Positions 17,528-24,666 of a DNA stretch of 64,000 nucleotides are shown one piece after another. Under the pieces are notes generated by a model, which worked only from the letters and a program-made list of their open reading frames with translations, was not told the origin of the DNA and ran no database searches. The stretch is from Hyphomicrobiales bacterium. Lineage in GTDB: Bacteria > Pseudomonadota > Alphaproteobacteria > Rhizobiales > Rhizobiaceae. Position 1 is the stretch's first letter; each line of letters begins with the position of its first letter. The translations under genes and the position numbers were made by a program. The stretch lies in assembly GCA_900470285.1 (NCBI GenBank), contig UCAG01000008.1, positions 62,001-126,000 on the forward strand, in the 5' to 3' direction.

Positions 17528-17547
17528 ATATAAAGATTTGTTTATAT
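17528..17547. promoter_or_regulatory. Candidate operator, ATATAAA-N6-TTTATAT
   Basis: A perfect 7-bp inverted repeat with a 6-nt spacer, about 110 bp upstream of the riboswitch. The form is typical of ArsR- or TetR-type sites; SahR-like control of methionine genes is a possibility but is inference. Confidence 0.45.
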
Positions 17548-17576
17548 GGATATATAGCTATGAATTTATGCTAAAA

Positions 17577-17594
17577 TTGCGCATTAATGCGCAA
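17577..17594. promoter_or_regulatory. 18-bp perfect palindrome TTGCGCATTAATGCGCAA
   Basis: Fully self-complementary with no spacer, located between metE and the glutamate dehydrogenase gene. Lrp/AsnC-type and related dimeric regulators bind sites of this shape. No regulator gene adjoins it. Confidence 0.55.
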
Positions 17595-17874
17595 AAAATC
17601 ATTGGCAGGAGCTAAGAGGTGAAGTCTCACTGATACGAATCAAGTGGTGAGAATGTACGCGGTCAGGGATTTGTGCGGAGGCGGTATCAGATTATTTTTC
17701 TAATATACATTTCCGCGTCAGCTCATGTCGCATTAATCATGTGCTTACGGTCTGAGATTGTGCTGATTTTGCATAATGTCAGTATGGCTGCCATATTTAT
17801 ATTGCGCGAATGGCTGGCAAAAGTTATGCAAAATGTAATTTTTCATGCTGCAATCGCAAGAAAGGGAAATTTCG

Positions 17875-19140
17875 ATGTCGCAGGATAATCCTCTCGAAAA
17901 TGCACTTGTTCGTCTTGATGAAGCCGCCAGCCATCTGGATATTGACGCGGATGTTATCGAAAAGCTGAAATTTGCCCGAGAGACTACCAAGGTGCGACTG
18001 ATGATCCGTATGGATGACGGATCTCGAAAATCCTTTATCGCATGGCGTTGCCGTTATGATGATACACGCGGCCCGACAAAGGGCGGCATCCGTTACCATC
18101 CGGAATCAACCGCTGAAGAGGTGGAAACACTGGCGTTCTGGATGACTTTCAAATGCGCGGTGATGAATCTGCCTTATGGCGGCGGCAAGGGCGCAATTCA
18201 GGTTGATCCGCGCAAACTCTCCAAAGCAGAGCTGGAGCGGTTGTCGCGCGCTTATATTCAGGCTTTCGCCCGTATTCTGGGGCCAGACCGTGATATTCCG
18301 GCACCGGATGTTTACACCAATTCGATGATTATGGGCTGGATGGCTGACGAATATTCGCAGATTGTCGGCCAGTCATCGCCTGCGGTGATTACCGGCAAAC
18401 CGATTGCGCTTGGCGGTTCGCTTGGGCGTGATGATGCAACGGCGCGCGGCGGTTTCTATCTGGTGCGCCATTTGGCTGCCGATCTTGGTTTGAGCGAAGA
18501 GTTGCATGTTACCATTCAGGGCTTTGGTAATGCAGGGCAGCATATGGCGAGGCTCATGACCAGCGATGGTCATAAAATTGTTGCGGTTTCGGATTCTGAA
18601 GGTGCGGTTTATTGCGCATCCGGTCTGGATGTTGCGGCGCTGATCCATGCGAAGCAGAATGGCCGCTCAGTACTGGCAACAGTTGGTCATGGCGGACATG
18701 AGGCGCTGGCATCGGAAGATCTGATCGGCGTTGCCTGTGATGTGCTGGTGCCTGCGGCGATGGAAGATATGATCCATGCGCGCAATGCAGGTTCAGTCAA
18801 AGCCAGGCTGATTGTGGAGCTGGCCAATGGCCCTGTAACACCGGAAGCCGATGCTATTCTGGAAAAAATGGGCGTGACCATTTTGCCGGATATTCTGGCC
18901 AATGCCGGTGGTGTAACTGTTTCTTATTTTGAGTGGGTGCAGAACCGTCAGTGTTATTATTGGGAGCTGGAAGAAATCCATTCGCGCTTACGCGTGATTA
19001 TGGAGCGGGAAGGCCGTGCTATCTGGAATGTTGCCAAGGACAAAGGCGTGACCATGCGCACTGCCGCTTATGTTCATGCGCTGCTGCGTCTCTCGCAGGC
19101 GATTGAAGCACACGGAACGCAAAGCGACTTTGTTGCGTAA
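17875..19140 (+). CDS. Glu/Leu/Phe/Val dehydrogenase, probable glutamate dehydrogenase
   Basis: 421 residues, the standard size of hexameric class I glutamate dehydrogenases. The substrate-binding DTRGPTKGGIRYHPE, the catalytic-lysine region PYGGGKGAIQVDP and the nucleotide-binding GFGNAGQHMARL are all present; GGVTVSYFEWVQN is the conserved C-terminal stretch. It interconverts glutamate with 2-oxoglutarate and ammonia. The start is ATG 17875 behind AAAGGGA; an upstream CTG in frame at 17845 would give ten extra residues without likeness. It is a single gene, divergent from metE, closed by an intrinsic terminator. NAD or NADP use is not clear. Confidence 0.93.
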   Translation: MSQDNPLENALVRLDEAASHLDIDADVIEKLKFARETTKVRLMIRMDDGSRKSFIAWRCRYDDTRGPTKGGIRYHPESTAEEVETLAFWMTFKCAVMNLPYGGGKGAIQVDPRKLSKAELERLSRAYIQAFARILGPDRDIPAPDVYTNSMIMGWMADEYSQIVGQSSPAVITGKPIALGGSLGRDDATARGGFYLVRHLAADLGLSEELHVTIQGFGNAGQHMARLMTSDGHKIVAVSDSEGAVYCASGLDVAALIHAKQNGRSVLATVGHGGHEALASEDLIGVACDVLVPAAMEDMIHARNAGSVKARLIVELANGPVTPEADAILEKMGVTILPDILANAGGVTVSYFEWVQNRQCYYWELEEIHSRLRVIMEREGRAIWNVAKDKGVTMRTAAYVHALLRLSQAIEAHGTQSDFVA

Positions 19141-19200
19141 GACGCAACAGGTGTGATTTTATTGCATAGAACACTGCAAAGCAGATTTTATAGCTTAAAG

Positions 19201-19228
19201 AAAAGGCCGGTATAAACCGGCCTTTTTT
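19201..19228 (+). terminator. Intrinsic terminator of glutamate dehydrogenase gene
   Basis: A perfect 10-bp stem AAAAGGCCGG / CCGGCCTTTT (19201-19210 with 19217-19226) and a six-base loop, followed by a short T-run. Confidence 0.88.
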
Positions 19229-19259
19229 AATTTATGAAGAAGATAAAACATCTCTTTGA

Positions 19260-19607
19260 TTATTTTAAAGATTGTTTCCAAAAAAGAATAGTTTTTCCGA
19301 GGGCGACACCGGCAATTGCACCGGCAGATTTGACGATGAAATCCGAGATTTCACCATGTCTGTCCGGCGTCAGGCGCTGCATCAGTTCAAATAAACCTGC
19401 AGCAGAAATCAGCATAATCAGAACCAGCGCCCAGCGCTTCGGATAGGCCAGACAAAACAACAGGCCGATCACCAGCAACATTGTAAAACGCTCGGCGGTT
19501 ACATAGCCCGGAATATGCGGACGAAAGCCGATCGGACTAATGGTAACTGCAAGAAGCACAGCCAGCATCAGCCAGGCAAAAACAGGCAATACAGGGAAAC
19601 GGCGCAT
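19260..19607 (-). CDS. VanZ-like membrane protein
   Basis: 115 residues with three or four membrane helices. The stretch LFELMQRLTPDRHGEISDFIVKSAGAIAGVALG is the VanZ-like motif (Glu, Gln, Arg, Asp in the last helices). VanZ-family proteins affect teicoplanin resistance in Gram-positives; in Proteobacteria their role is unknown. The start codon directly abuts the stop codon of the upstream gene (TAA-ATG), so the two are one translational unit. Confidence 0.75.
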   Translation of the reverse strand: MRRFPVLPVFAWLMLAVLLAVTISPIGFRPHIPGYVTAERFTMLLVIGLLFCLAYPKRWALVLIMLISAAGLFELMQRLTPDRHGEISDFIVKSAGAIAGVALGKTILFWKQSLK

Positions 19608-19970
19608 TTATTCCTCGTCAGTCGGGAGCTGCTGCTGGCCGTCATCATCATTGCAGGGCAGATACAGCAATTCAGTAAAAAGCGTTTTGGCAGTTTCGCC
19701 GAGAATGAAATCACGGCGGGCAATTTCATCAACGCCGATGCACCATTGTACGCCGCGCGGGGAAAGGCCGAACTCCGTCGAGAGATAGGATTTTGCATAA
19801 TCTATGCCGTCTGCGCAATCTGTCTGCTGGGCGTCTTTACAAAATCCGCCTTCCTGAGCAAGTTGTTTCAGAGACTGCTGGCCGACAGACATTGTATAAA
19901 AATAGGTGCCTGCGCAGGATACTGCGACCACACCACCAATGCCGATCAATGCAATGACTGCTTTTCTCAT
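19608..19970 (-). CDS. Hypothetical membrane-anchored or exported protein
   Basis: 120 residues that I do not recognise. ATG 19970 (MRKAVIALIGIGGVVAVSCAG) gives a signal peptide or N-terminal anchor; an in-frame extension to 20051 would bury it behind a Ser/Arg-rich leader and is unlikely. The remaining part has five Cys (FCKDAQQTDC, QWCIG, LYLPC and one in the signal region), which suggests disulfide bonding outside the cytoplasm. It runs directly into the VanZ-like gene with no spacer. Confidence 0.6.
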   Translation of the reverse strand: MRKAVIALIGIGGVVAVSCAGTYFYTMSVGQQSLKQLAQEGGFCKDAQQTDCADGIDYAKSYLSTEFGLSPRGVQWCIGVDEIARRDFILGETAKTLFTELLYLPCNDDDGQQQLPTDEE

Positions 19971-20465
19971 TGTAAACCTGTCTGGAGCGGTTCGGAAGGC
20001 TTCTGTCTGTCGCCTTAGCACGGAGGGGGATTGAGGGCTAGAGCATTTCACAGTCAGGTTGGATCAACTTGAAGCTCTTAAATTCGCTAGGTTGGGTCAA
20101 CCTGACGGCTGTGATAATGCGACCCAATAAAGAATATAGAGCGGGCGCTGTGGCCCAATCTGAACGCAAACCGCTCTGGAATATCGCTGAATGAATTATG
20201 ATAGCCTTACAGGGCAGATTTATGGGAGAGTGCTATCTGCCCGTATTTCAGCTGTGTTGCACATCGGACATATCGGCAATGATAAGTCATTTTTCCGGTG
20301 GTTTGCTGCGGCGCAGCACCTTGTTATTATGCCGGCAGCTTTTTATAGAGTTGCTGTGCGCATTGCACAGATACGACACAAAACGGATATACAGTTCTGA
20401 TAGACGCTGTTTTCCGAATTGCGTTTTTTCCCGCCATTTTCTGCTCTCTCACTGAAACGGTTCAT
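19971..20465. other. Intergenic region before mgtE
   Basis: 495 bp. It holds the repeat at 20040-20177 and then DNA with two short frames (20191-20400, 20198-20455) that lack ribosome sites and family likeness. It should contain the mgtE promoter; I see no recognisable magnesium riboswitch. Confidence 0.5.
20040..20177. repeat. Intergenic imperfect-palindrome repeat, variant copy
   Basis: AGAGC at 20040 and CGCTCT ending at 20177 bracket internal inverted copies of AGGTTGG-TCAACCT. It has the same AGAGC...GCTCT boundaries as the other intergenic repeats but a different interior. Confidence 0.55.
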
Positions 20466-21887
20466 ATGCAGCACACTGACCCGTCCCAAAATATTGATTC
20501 CGAAAAACATATCCGTGAGGATGTGTATGATGAGGACGGTTCTGTCAGTGAGGCGCTTGTAACCCGTATTGAGGCTGCGCTTGAAGCGCGCGATTCAGAT
20601 ATTCTGCGCGATGAAGTGCGCGATCTGCACCCTTCAGAACTCGGTCATCTGCTCGAAGCACTGGATGCCACTGAGCGTCAATCGCTGGTGGAGCAGCTTG
20701 GTGAAGAATTCGACTTTGAAGCGCTGACCGAGGTTGATGAAGCGATCCGTCTTGAGATCGTGGATGCCATGCCCAACGAGCAGATTGCCGAGGGTGTGCA
20801 GGAACTCGACTCTGACGATGCGGTTTATATTCTTGAAGATATGGACCAGCAGGATCAGGACGAGATTCTGGCCAAACTGCCATTTACCGAGCGCATTCGT
20901 CTCCGCCGCGCGCTGGAATATCCGGAAGACAGTGCAGGGCGCCGTATGCAGACGGAGTTTGTCGCCGTGCCGCCGTTCTGGACGATCGGGCAAACAATTG
21001 ACTATATGCGTGAGGATAATGACCTGCCGGACCGGTTTTCGCAGGTTTTTGTAATCGATCCGGCTTTCCATCTGCTCGGCACGATTGATCTCGACCGCTT
21101 GCTGCGTGTACAGCGCGTTGTGCGGGTGGAAGACCTGATGGTTGAGGCGCGCCACGCTATCCCTGCGACGATGGATCAGGAAGAAGCCGCGCAGATTTTT
21201 GAACAATATAATCTGTTGTCCACCGCCGTTCTTGATGAGAATGAGCGTCTCGTCGGCGTGTTGACCATTGACGATGTGGTGGATGTTATTCAGGAAGAAG
21301 CCGAAGAAGACATCATGCGTCTCGGTGGTGTGGGTGACGAAGAACTGTCCGACAGTTTTTTGACAATTGCCCGTTCGCGGTCGCCGTGGCTGTTCGTCAA
21401 TCTGTTTACGGCTTTCCTGTCTGCCTCAGTGATTGGTCTGTTTGACGGTACTATTCAGCAAATGGTGGCGCTGGCAGTGCTGATGCCGATTGTTGCCTCT
21501 ATGGGCGGCAACGCAGCCACACAGACCATGACTGTTACCGTGCGTGCTATCGCGACCCGTAATATTGATATTCACAACGCCGCGCGCGTTATCCGTCGCG
21601 AAGCGCTGATCGGACTGCTGAATGGCATGATGTTCGCGATTATGATCGGAGCAGTGGCGGGGTACTGGTTTGATAACTCGCAGCTTGGCGGCATTATCGG
21701 CAGTGCGATGATTATCAATATGCTGGCTGCCGCACTGGGCGGAATTCTCATTCCGCTGCTTTTGCACCGCCTGGGGGCCGATCCGGCTATTGCATCTGCA
21801 GTTTTTGTGACAACTGTAACGGATGTGATCGGATTCTTTGCTTTTCTCGGTCTTGCAACATGGTGGTTCGGTTTTTCGTTTAGTTAG
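20466..21887 (+). CDS. mgtE: Magnesium transporter MgtE
   Basis: 473 residues with the complete MgtE architecture: an N-terminal helical MgtE_N domain (about 30-140, LHPSELGHLLEALDATERQ, DAVYILEDMD), two CBS domains (about 145-270, VEDLMVEARHAIPATM, LVGVLTIDDVVDVI) and a C-terminal five-helix pore domain with the family stretch VLMPIVASMGGNAATQTMTVTVRAIA. The N-terminal and CBS parts sense cytosolic magnesium and gate the channel. The start is ATG 20466 with only a weak ribosome site. It is a single gene; the nearest downstream gene is 450 bp away. Confidence 0.95.
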   Translation: MQHTDPSQNIDSEKHIREDVYDEDGSVSEALVTRIEAALEARDSDILRDEVRDLHPSELGHLLEALDATERQSLVEQLGEEFDFEALTEVDEAIRLEIVDAMPNEQIAEGVQELDSDDAVYILEDMDQQDQDEILAKLPFTERIRLRRALEYPEDSAGRRMQTEFVAVPPFWTIGQTIDYMREDNDLPDRFSQVFVIDPAFHLLGTIDLDRLLRVQRVVRVEDLMVEARHAIPATMDQEEAAQIFEQYNLLSTAVLDENERLVGVLTIDDVVDVIQEEAEEDIMRLGGVGDEELSDSFLTIARSRSPWLFVNLFTAFLSASVIGLFDGTIQQMVALAVLMPIVASMGGNAATQTMTVTVRAIATRNIDIHNAARVIRREALIGLLNGMMFAIMIGAVAGYWFDNSQLGGIIGSAMIINMLAAALGGILIPLLLHRLGADPAIASAVFVTTVTDVIGFFAFLGLATWWFGFSFS

Positions 21888-22149
21888 AAGCACAAGACTG
21901 AAATAGCGGGCTTTTTGCTTATGCAGACATTTTGATAAAAGCCGCGCTGTCCGGAATGTTGTGAAACCGCATGTTTAAAAGTTGCGTAATAGGCATCTTA
22001 TGCGATTTTTTGTTGCGTATTTATTATTATTTAATATTGAATAATATTTTGCATTGATTGTGGGGCTTTGCTGTCAATTGCTGCATAAGTTATATAAGCG
22101 GGTTTGTTTGACGGGGTTTCATCCAGGACACCATCTTAAAAAACGAACT

Positions 22150-22251
22150 AGAGCGTATCCCGAAAAGTGCGAAGCGGTTTTCGGATAAGATACGTGTTAA
22201 AATAAAGAGTTAGATCGGTTCTGCCGGTTCAGTATTAACCGGAACCGCTCT
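22150..22251. repeat. Intergenic imperfect-palindrome repeat, copy
   Basis: Unit one AGAGCGTATCCCGAAAAGTG with its near-complement to 22197, then AAATAAAGAGTTAGA and a second hairpin around CCGGTTC/GAACCG-like arms ending CGCTCT at 22251. It has the same two-unit plan as 8590-8691 and 52977-53073. Confidence 0.65.
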
Positions 22252-22284
22252 AGGTGTGATTATCAAGCTATTACGAATGAAATA

Positions 22285-22302
22285 TTGACTTTTACGTAAG
22301 AG
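22285..22302. promoter_or_regulatory. Candidate MerR operator overlapping a TTGACT -35 element
   Basis: TTGACT (22285-22290) runs into CTTTTACGTAAGAG (22289-22302), symmetric except for one base pair around TTACGTAA. MerR-family regulators bind palindromes inside promoters, and LiuR-like regulators prefer TTACGTAA-type sites (from memory). It lies 40 bp before the MerR gene, so autoregulation is likely. Confidence 0.5.
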
Positions 22303-22341
22303 CGGTGTCACAAAAGAACAGAAAACAAATTGGTGGACTGA

Positions 22342-22728
22342 ATGCGAGAATATTATTCGATTACGGAGCTGACGAGGGAGTTTGGGATTTCCACACGAAC
22401 TCTGCGCTTTTATGAGGATGAGGGGTTAATTCATCCTCTGCGCCGTGGTCGCACACGTCTCTTCCGTCCTTCAGACCGTCATTTGCTTAAACAGATTATG
22501 CGCGGTAAACGGCTCGGCTTTTCTATTGCTGAAATTCACGAGATCATTCAGATGTATCGCGAGCCGCCGGGTGAGGCCGGTCAGCTGCGTCTGCTCATCA
22601 AGCGCGTTGAAGAAAAGCGCGAGGATTTGCGCCAGAAACGCCGCGATATTGATGAGACATTGAGCGAGTTGGATCAGGTTGAAGAAGCCTGCATCGGGCG
22701 CATGGCCGAGCTGGGTGTGCGTACCTGA
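22342..22728 (+). CDS. MerR-family transcriptional regulator (LiuR-like)
   Basis: 128 residues. The N-terminal winged helix-turn-helix is SITELTREFGISTRTLRFYEDEGLIHPLRRGRTRLF, followed by HLLKQIMRGKRLGFSIAEI and a long C-terminal coiled coil (about 80-125). There is no metal-binding Cys cluster, which argues against a metal or redox sensor; the pattern resembles LiuR regulators of branched-chain amino acid and fatty acid degradation genes. Such genes are not adjacent here, so its targets lie elsewhere. A terminator follows directly. Confidence 0.87.
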   Translation: MREYYSITELTREFGISTRTLRFYEDEGLIHPLRRGRTRLFRPSDRHLLKQIMRGKRLGFSIAEIHEIIQMYREPPGEAGQLRLLIKRVEEKREDLRQKRRDIDETLSELDQVEEACIGRMAELGVRT

Positions 22729-22748
22729 CAGCGCGTTTAATTAAGCGA

Positions 22749-22783
22749 AAGGGCAGCTTATTCTTATTGAACAGGCTGCCCTT
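22749..22783. terminator. Terminator between converging MerR and acyltransferase genes
   Basis: A 9-bp stem AAGGGCAGC / GCTGCCCTT (22749-22757 with 22775-22783) with a 17-nt loop. The right arm overlaps the last codons of the minus-strand gene, so the protein end EGQPVQ is encoded inside the hairpin. Confidence 0.6.
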
Positions 22784-23765
22784 CTTGCGTTTTGGCAACG
22801 CATTGTGCGGAGAATGCACTGAGTTTTTCGCGCTCTTCATCCGTTGTGGTGCTGCTTTTCAAGAGATTGGTGAGCTTATTGCTCTCGATATTTTCCAGCA
22901 TGCAGCCGCAATAGATTTGGCATAGTTGCGGATCGCTGTCGGCACTGCACTGGATTGTGCATTGCCGGACAAAATTCGCTGCCTGAATTGCGGGTGACGG
23001 CGGGAAGACCGCCGAAAACCCATAGAGTAAGCCAATCAAAACTGGCTGATGTACCAGATAAAAGATCAGGCTGTGACGCCCAATGAAGATGAGCAGACGC
23101 TCCAGCCATTGCGGTCTGATCCCGCCCTGCAGCCAGCTCAACAAGCCGGTTGCCTGCATGATACGTGCCGCTGCAATGCCAAGCAGCACTGCGCCAAACC
23201 ACGGAAACAGCGGCACATAATCATTGGAAGCCGGATTGACAGTAGAAAGACCAACCCACCACAGCGCCGGATGGTCGAAAATTTCTGCGCGGAAATAAAC
23301 CGGTGTGGCTATGATTGCTGCGGCCAGTGCGACGGTGATCCACACGGGCATACGCAGAAATAGCAGGCCGAGCAGGCTGGCCAGTGCGATCTGATGCAGA
23401 ATGCCGAAGAAGATAAAGCCCTGCGGCATGAAAAACCATGTCAGCAGGCTGATTGCGGCGGCGGCAATAACCACTTGCGCCAGACGCTTGAAGAATGGCT
23501 GCCAGCGAATGGCGCGGCCATGGGCAAGCACGAGACTGAAGCCGACCAGAAACAGAAAGCTGGAAGCAATACAGCGGGCAAAAATCCGCCACCAGCCCTG
23601 ACTGGCGCTGCCTTGCACCAGATAACCGAAAAACTCCAGATCCCAGCCGAAATGATAGATCGCCATGGCAATCAGTGCCAGCCCGCGGGCAATATCCAGT
23701 CGTCCGAGCCGTACGGCGGATTTCATGGGTGTTTCAGCGTTAAGGGCAGTGCTGGCCGGATTCAT
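22764..23765 (-). CDS. Membrane acyltransferase-like protein (DUF1624/HGSNAT type) with Cys-rich tail
   Basis: 333 residues. The first 265 or so are a multi-helix membrane protein of the heparan-alpha-glucosaminide N-acetyltransferase catalytic type: RLDIARGLALIAMAIYHFGWDL, FLFLVGFSLVLAHG, FFGILHQIALASLLG, YVPLFPWFGAVLLGI and FIGRHSLIFYLVHQPVL. Such proteins move acyl groups across the membrane to sugars or envelope glycans. The last 65 or so residues form a soluble tail with six Cys (CTIQC, LCQIYCGC and one more near the end), not part of the catalytic family core. The gene converges on the MerR gene. Substrate unknown. Confidence 0.82.
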   Translation of the reverse strand: MNPASTALNAETPMKSAVRLGRLDIARGLALIAMAIYHFGWDLEFFGYLVQGSASQGWWRIFARCIASSFLFLVGFSLVLAHGRAIRWQPFFKRLAQVVIAAAAISLLTWFFMPQGFIFFGILHQIALASLLGLLFLRMPVWITVALAAAIIATPVYFRAEIFDHPALWWVGLSTVNPASNDYVPLFPWFGAVLLGIAAARIMQATGLLSWLQGGIRPQWLERLLIFIGRHSLIFYLVHQPVLIGLLYGFSAVFPPSPAIQAANFVRQCTIQCSADSDPQLCQIYCGCMLENIESNKLTNLLKSSTTTDEEREKLSAFSAQCVAKTQEGQPVQ

Positions 23766-24165
23766 TGCAGACTTTCAGCTGATGCGTTTTACGGATTTGA
23801 CTGCCTATAGCTATAATGAGTTCATGCCGGTGACAAGCTGACAGATGACCGGAGTTTTGTTGTGTATTGATGGTCAGACGGACGGGGTAACGGAGAATAA
23901 CGCACTTTAATGTGTGGTTATTCATGCAGTTCAGACAAAATTTGGCCGAAATGGTAAATATGACAAGTTGAGGTTTCTTAATTAATTATTTGAATTTAAA
24001 TGATAATTTCTACCATGGTAAATTTGCATAGCTGCTATGTCATGGTTTCGTCGCAATTGCAGATTGCTTGTGATCAGGCTTTGGACTATAAATAAGACAC
24101 AGGCATAGCAATGAGTGCGGTGCATGTTCTCATGAATGAAATACCGGAAACGAGTAAAATATTCC

Positions 24166-24264
24166 ATGGATGAAACAGTTCAGAAGTCCTGCTGGGGTGT
24201 AACCCTTTGGGCAGTTATTGGATTGGCCGCTGTAATTTTGTTGACCTATTTGTTCTCCGTGTAA
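24166..24264 (+). CDS. Candidate 32-residue single-helix membrane protein
   Basis: A short frame (MDETVQKSCWG, then a hydrophobic stretch VTLWAVIGLAAVILLTYLF, then SV) encoding a soluble N-terminal tail of about ten residues and one membrane helix. The helix is long enough to cross the membrane and holds Trp and Gly/Ala in a plausible pattern. An intrinsic terminator begins 35 nt after the stop, which supports a transcribed unit with this as its only gene. The ribosome site is weak (CGAG at about -13). I do not recognise the family; it could also be part of an untranslated small RNA. Confidence 0.5.
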   Translation: MDETVQKSCWGVTLWAVIGLAAVILLTYLFSV

Positions 24265-24299
24265 TTACGGATATTCAAAAGAAATTTCAGAGCGTTCAG

Positions 24300-24333
24300 A
24301 TCACCGGTGCTTACAAAGCCCGGTGATTTTTTA
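24300..24333 (+). terminator. Intrinsic terminator after the 32-codon gene
   Basis: An 8-bp stem ATCACCGG / CCGGTGAT (24300-24307 with 24320-24327) with a 12-nt loop and a run of seven T. Confidence 0.85.
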
Positions 24334-24538
24334 TTGCGGCTGGTTTGGCTGCAGCCTGCTATTTCAAGAGGGATATTTCAATCATTGTCGCTTTCTTGCT
24401 GTTTTTTGGTGCAATCCGCGCATGTTGCCACCATATTAAGTGAGACACTTATCTGATCCGGTTTTACAGAACCGCATAACGGGTTATATAAGGCTTGAGA
24501 TGAGGGAGTTTGCGGGCGGTGATTTGCCTGCACTTTTA

Positions 24539-24642
24539 AGAGCGGTTTACGTCCAGATTGGATCATAGCGCTCGCTCTAGATTCTTTGCTTTGTCGCATA
24601 CTCGCGGACGCTAAATGAGTCCATTTAACTGCGATATGCTCT
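24539..24642. repeat. 104-bp intergenic repeat, copy paired with 14444-14547
   Basis: It runs from AGAGCGG to GCTCT and has the same length and inner landmarks (GCTCTAGATTC, CTAAATGAGTCCATTTA) as the copy at 14444. It lies 24 bp before sdaA. Confidence 0.75.
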
Positions 24643-24666
24643 GGAAATGAAAGAACGGTATCTTCT

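Larger units (their letters stand above)
17423..17874. other. Divergent promoter region of metE and glutamate dehydrogenase
   Basis: 452 bp with no convincing gene. It holds two palindromes (17528-17547 and 17577-17594) and AT-rich promoter-like DNA. A 71-codon frame at 17673-17888 has no coding character. Confidence 0.6.
21888..22341. other. Intergenic region between mgtE and the MerR gene
   Basis: 454 bp with no gene. An AT-rich stretch (22000-22060), the repeat at 22150-22251 and the MerR-gene promoter with a TTACGTAA palindrome fill it. Confidence 0.6.
23766..24666. other. Long intergenic region with a small gene
   Basis: 900 bp. The left part is AT-rich and has a perfect TACCATGGTA palindrome near 24011-24020. 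The middle holds the 32-codon gene at 24166-24264 and its terminator. The right part holds the 104-bp repeat at 24539-24642. I see nothing else; a 108-codon minus-strand frame (24378-24704) crosses the repeat and looks non-coding. Confidence 0.55.

Noticed and set aside
17673-17888. 71-codon frame ahead of glutamate dehydrogenase
   Set aside because: It overlaps the dehydrogenase start and has no ribosome site; hydrophobic start looks like AT-rich chance.
22764-22783. Acyltransferase C-terminus inside a terminator hairpin as a sign of gene fusion
   Set aside because: Overlap of a convergent terminator with the last codons is common in compact genomes and needs no special explanation.
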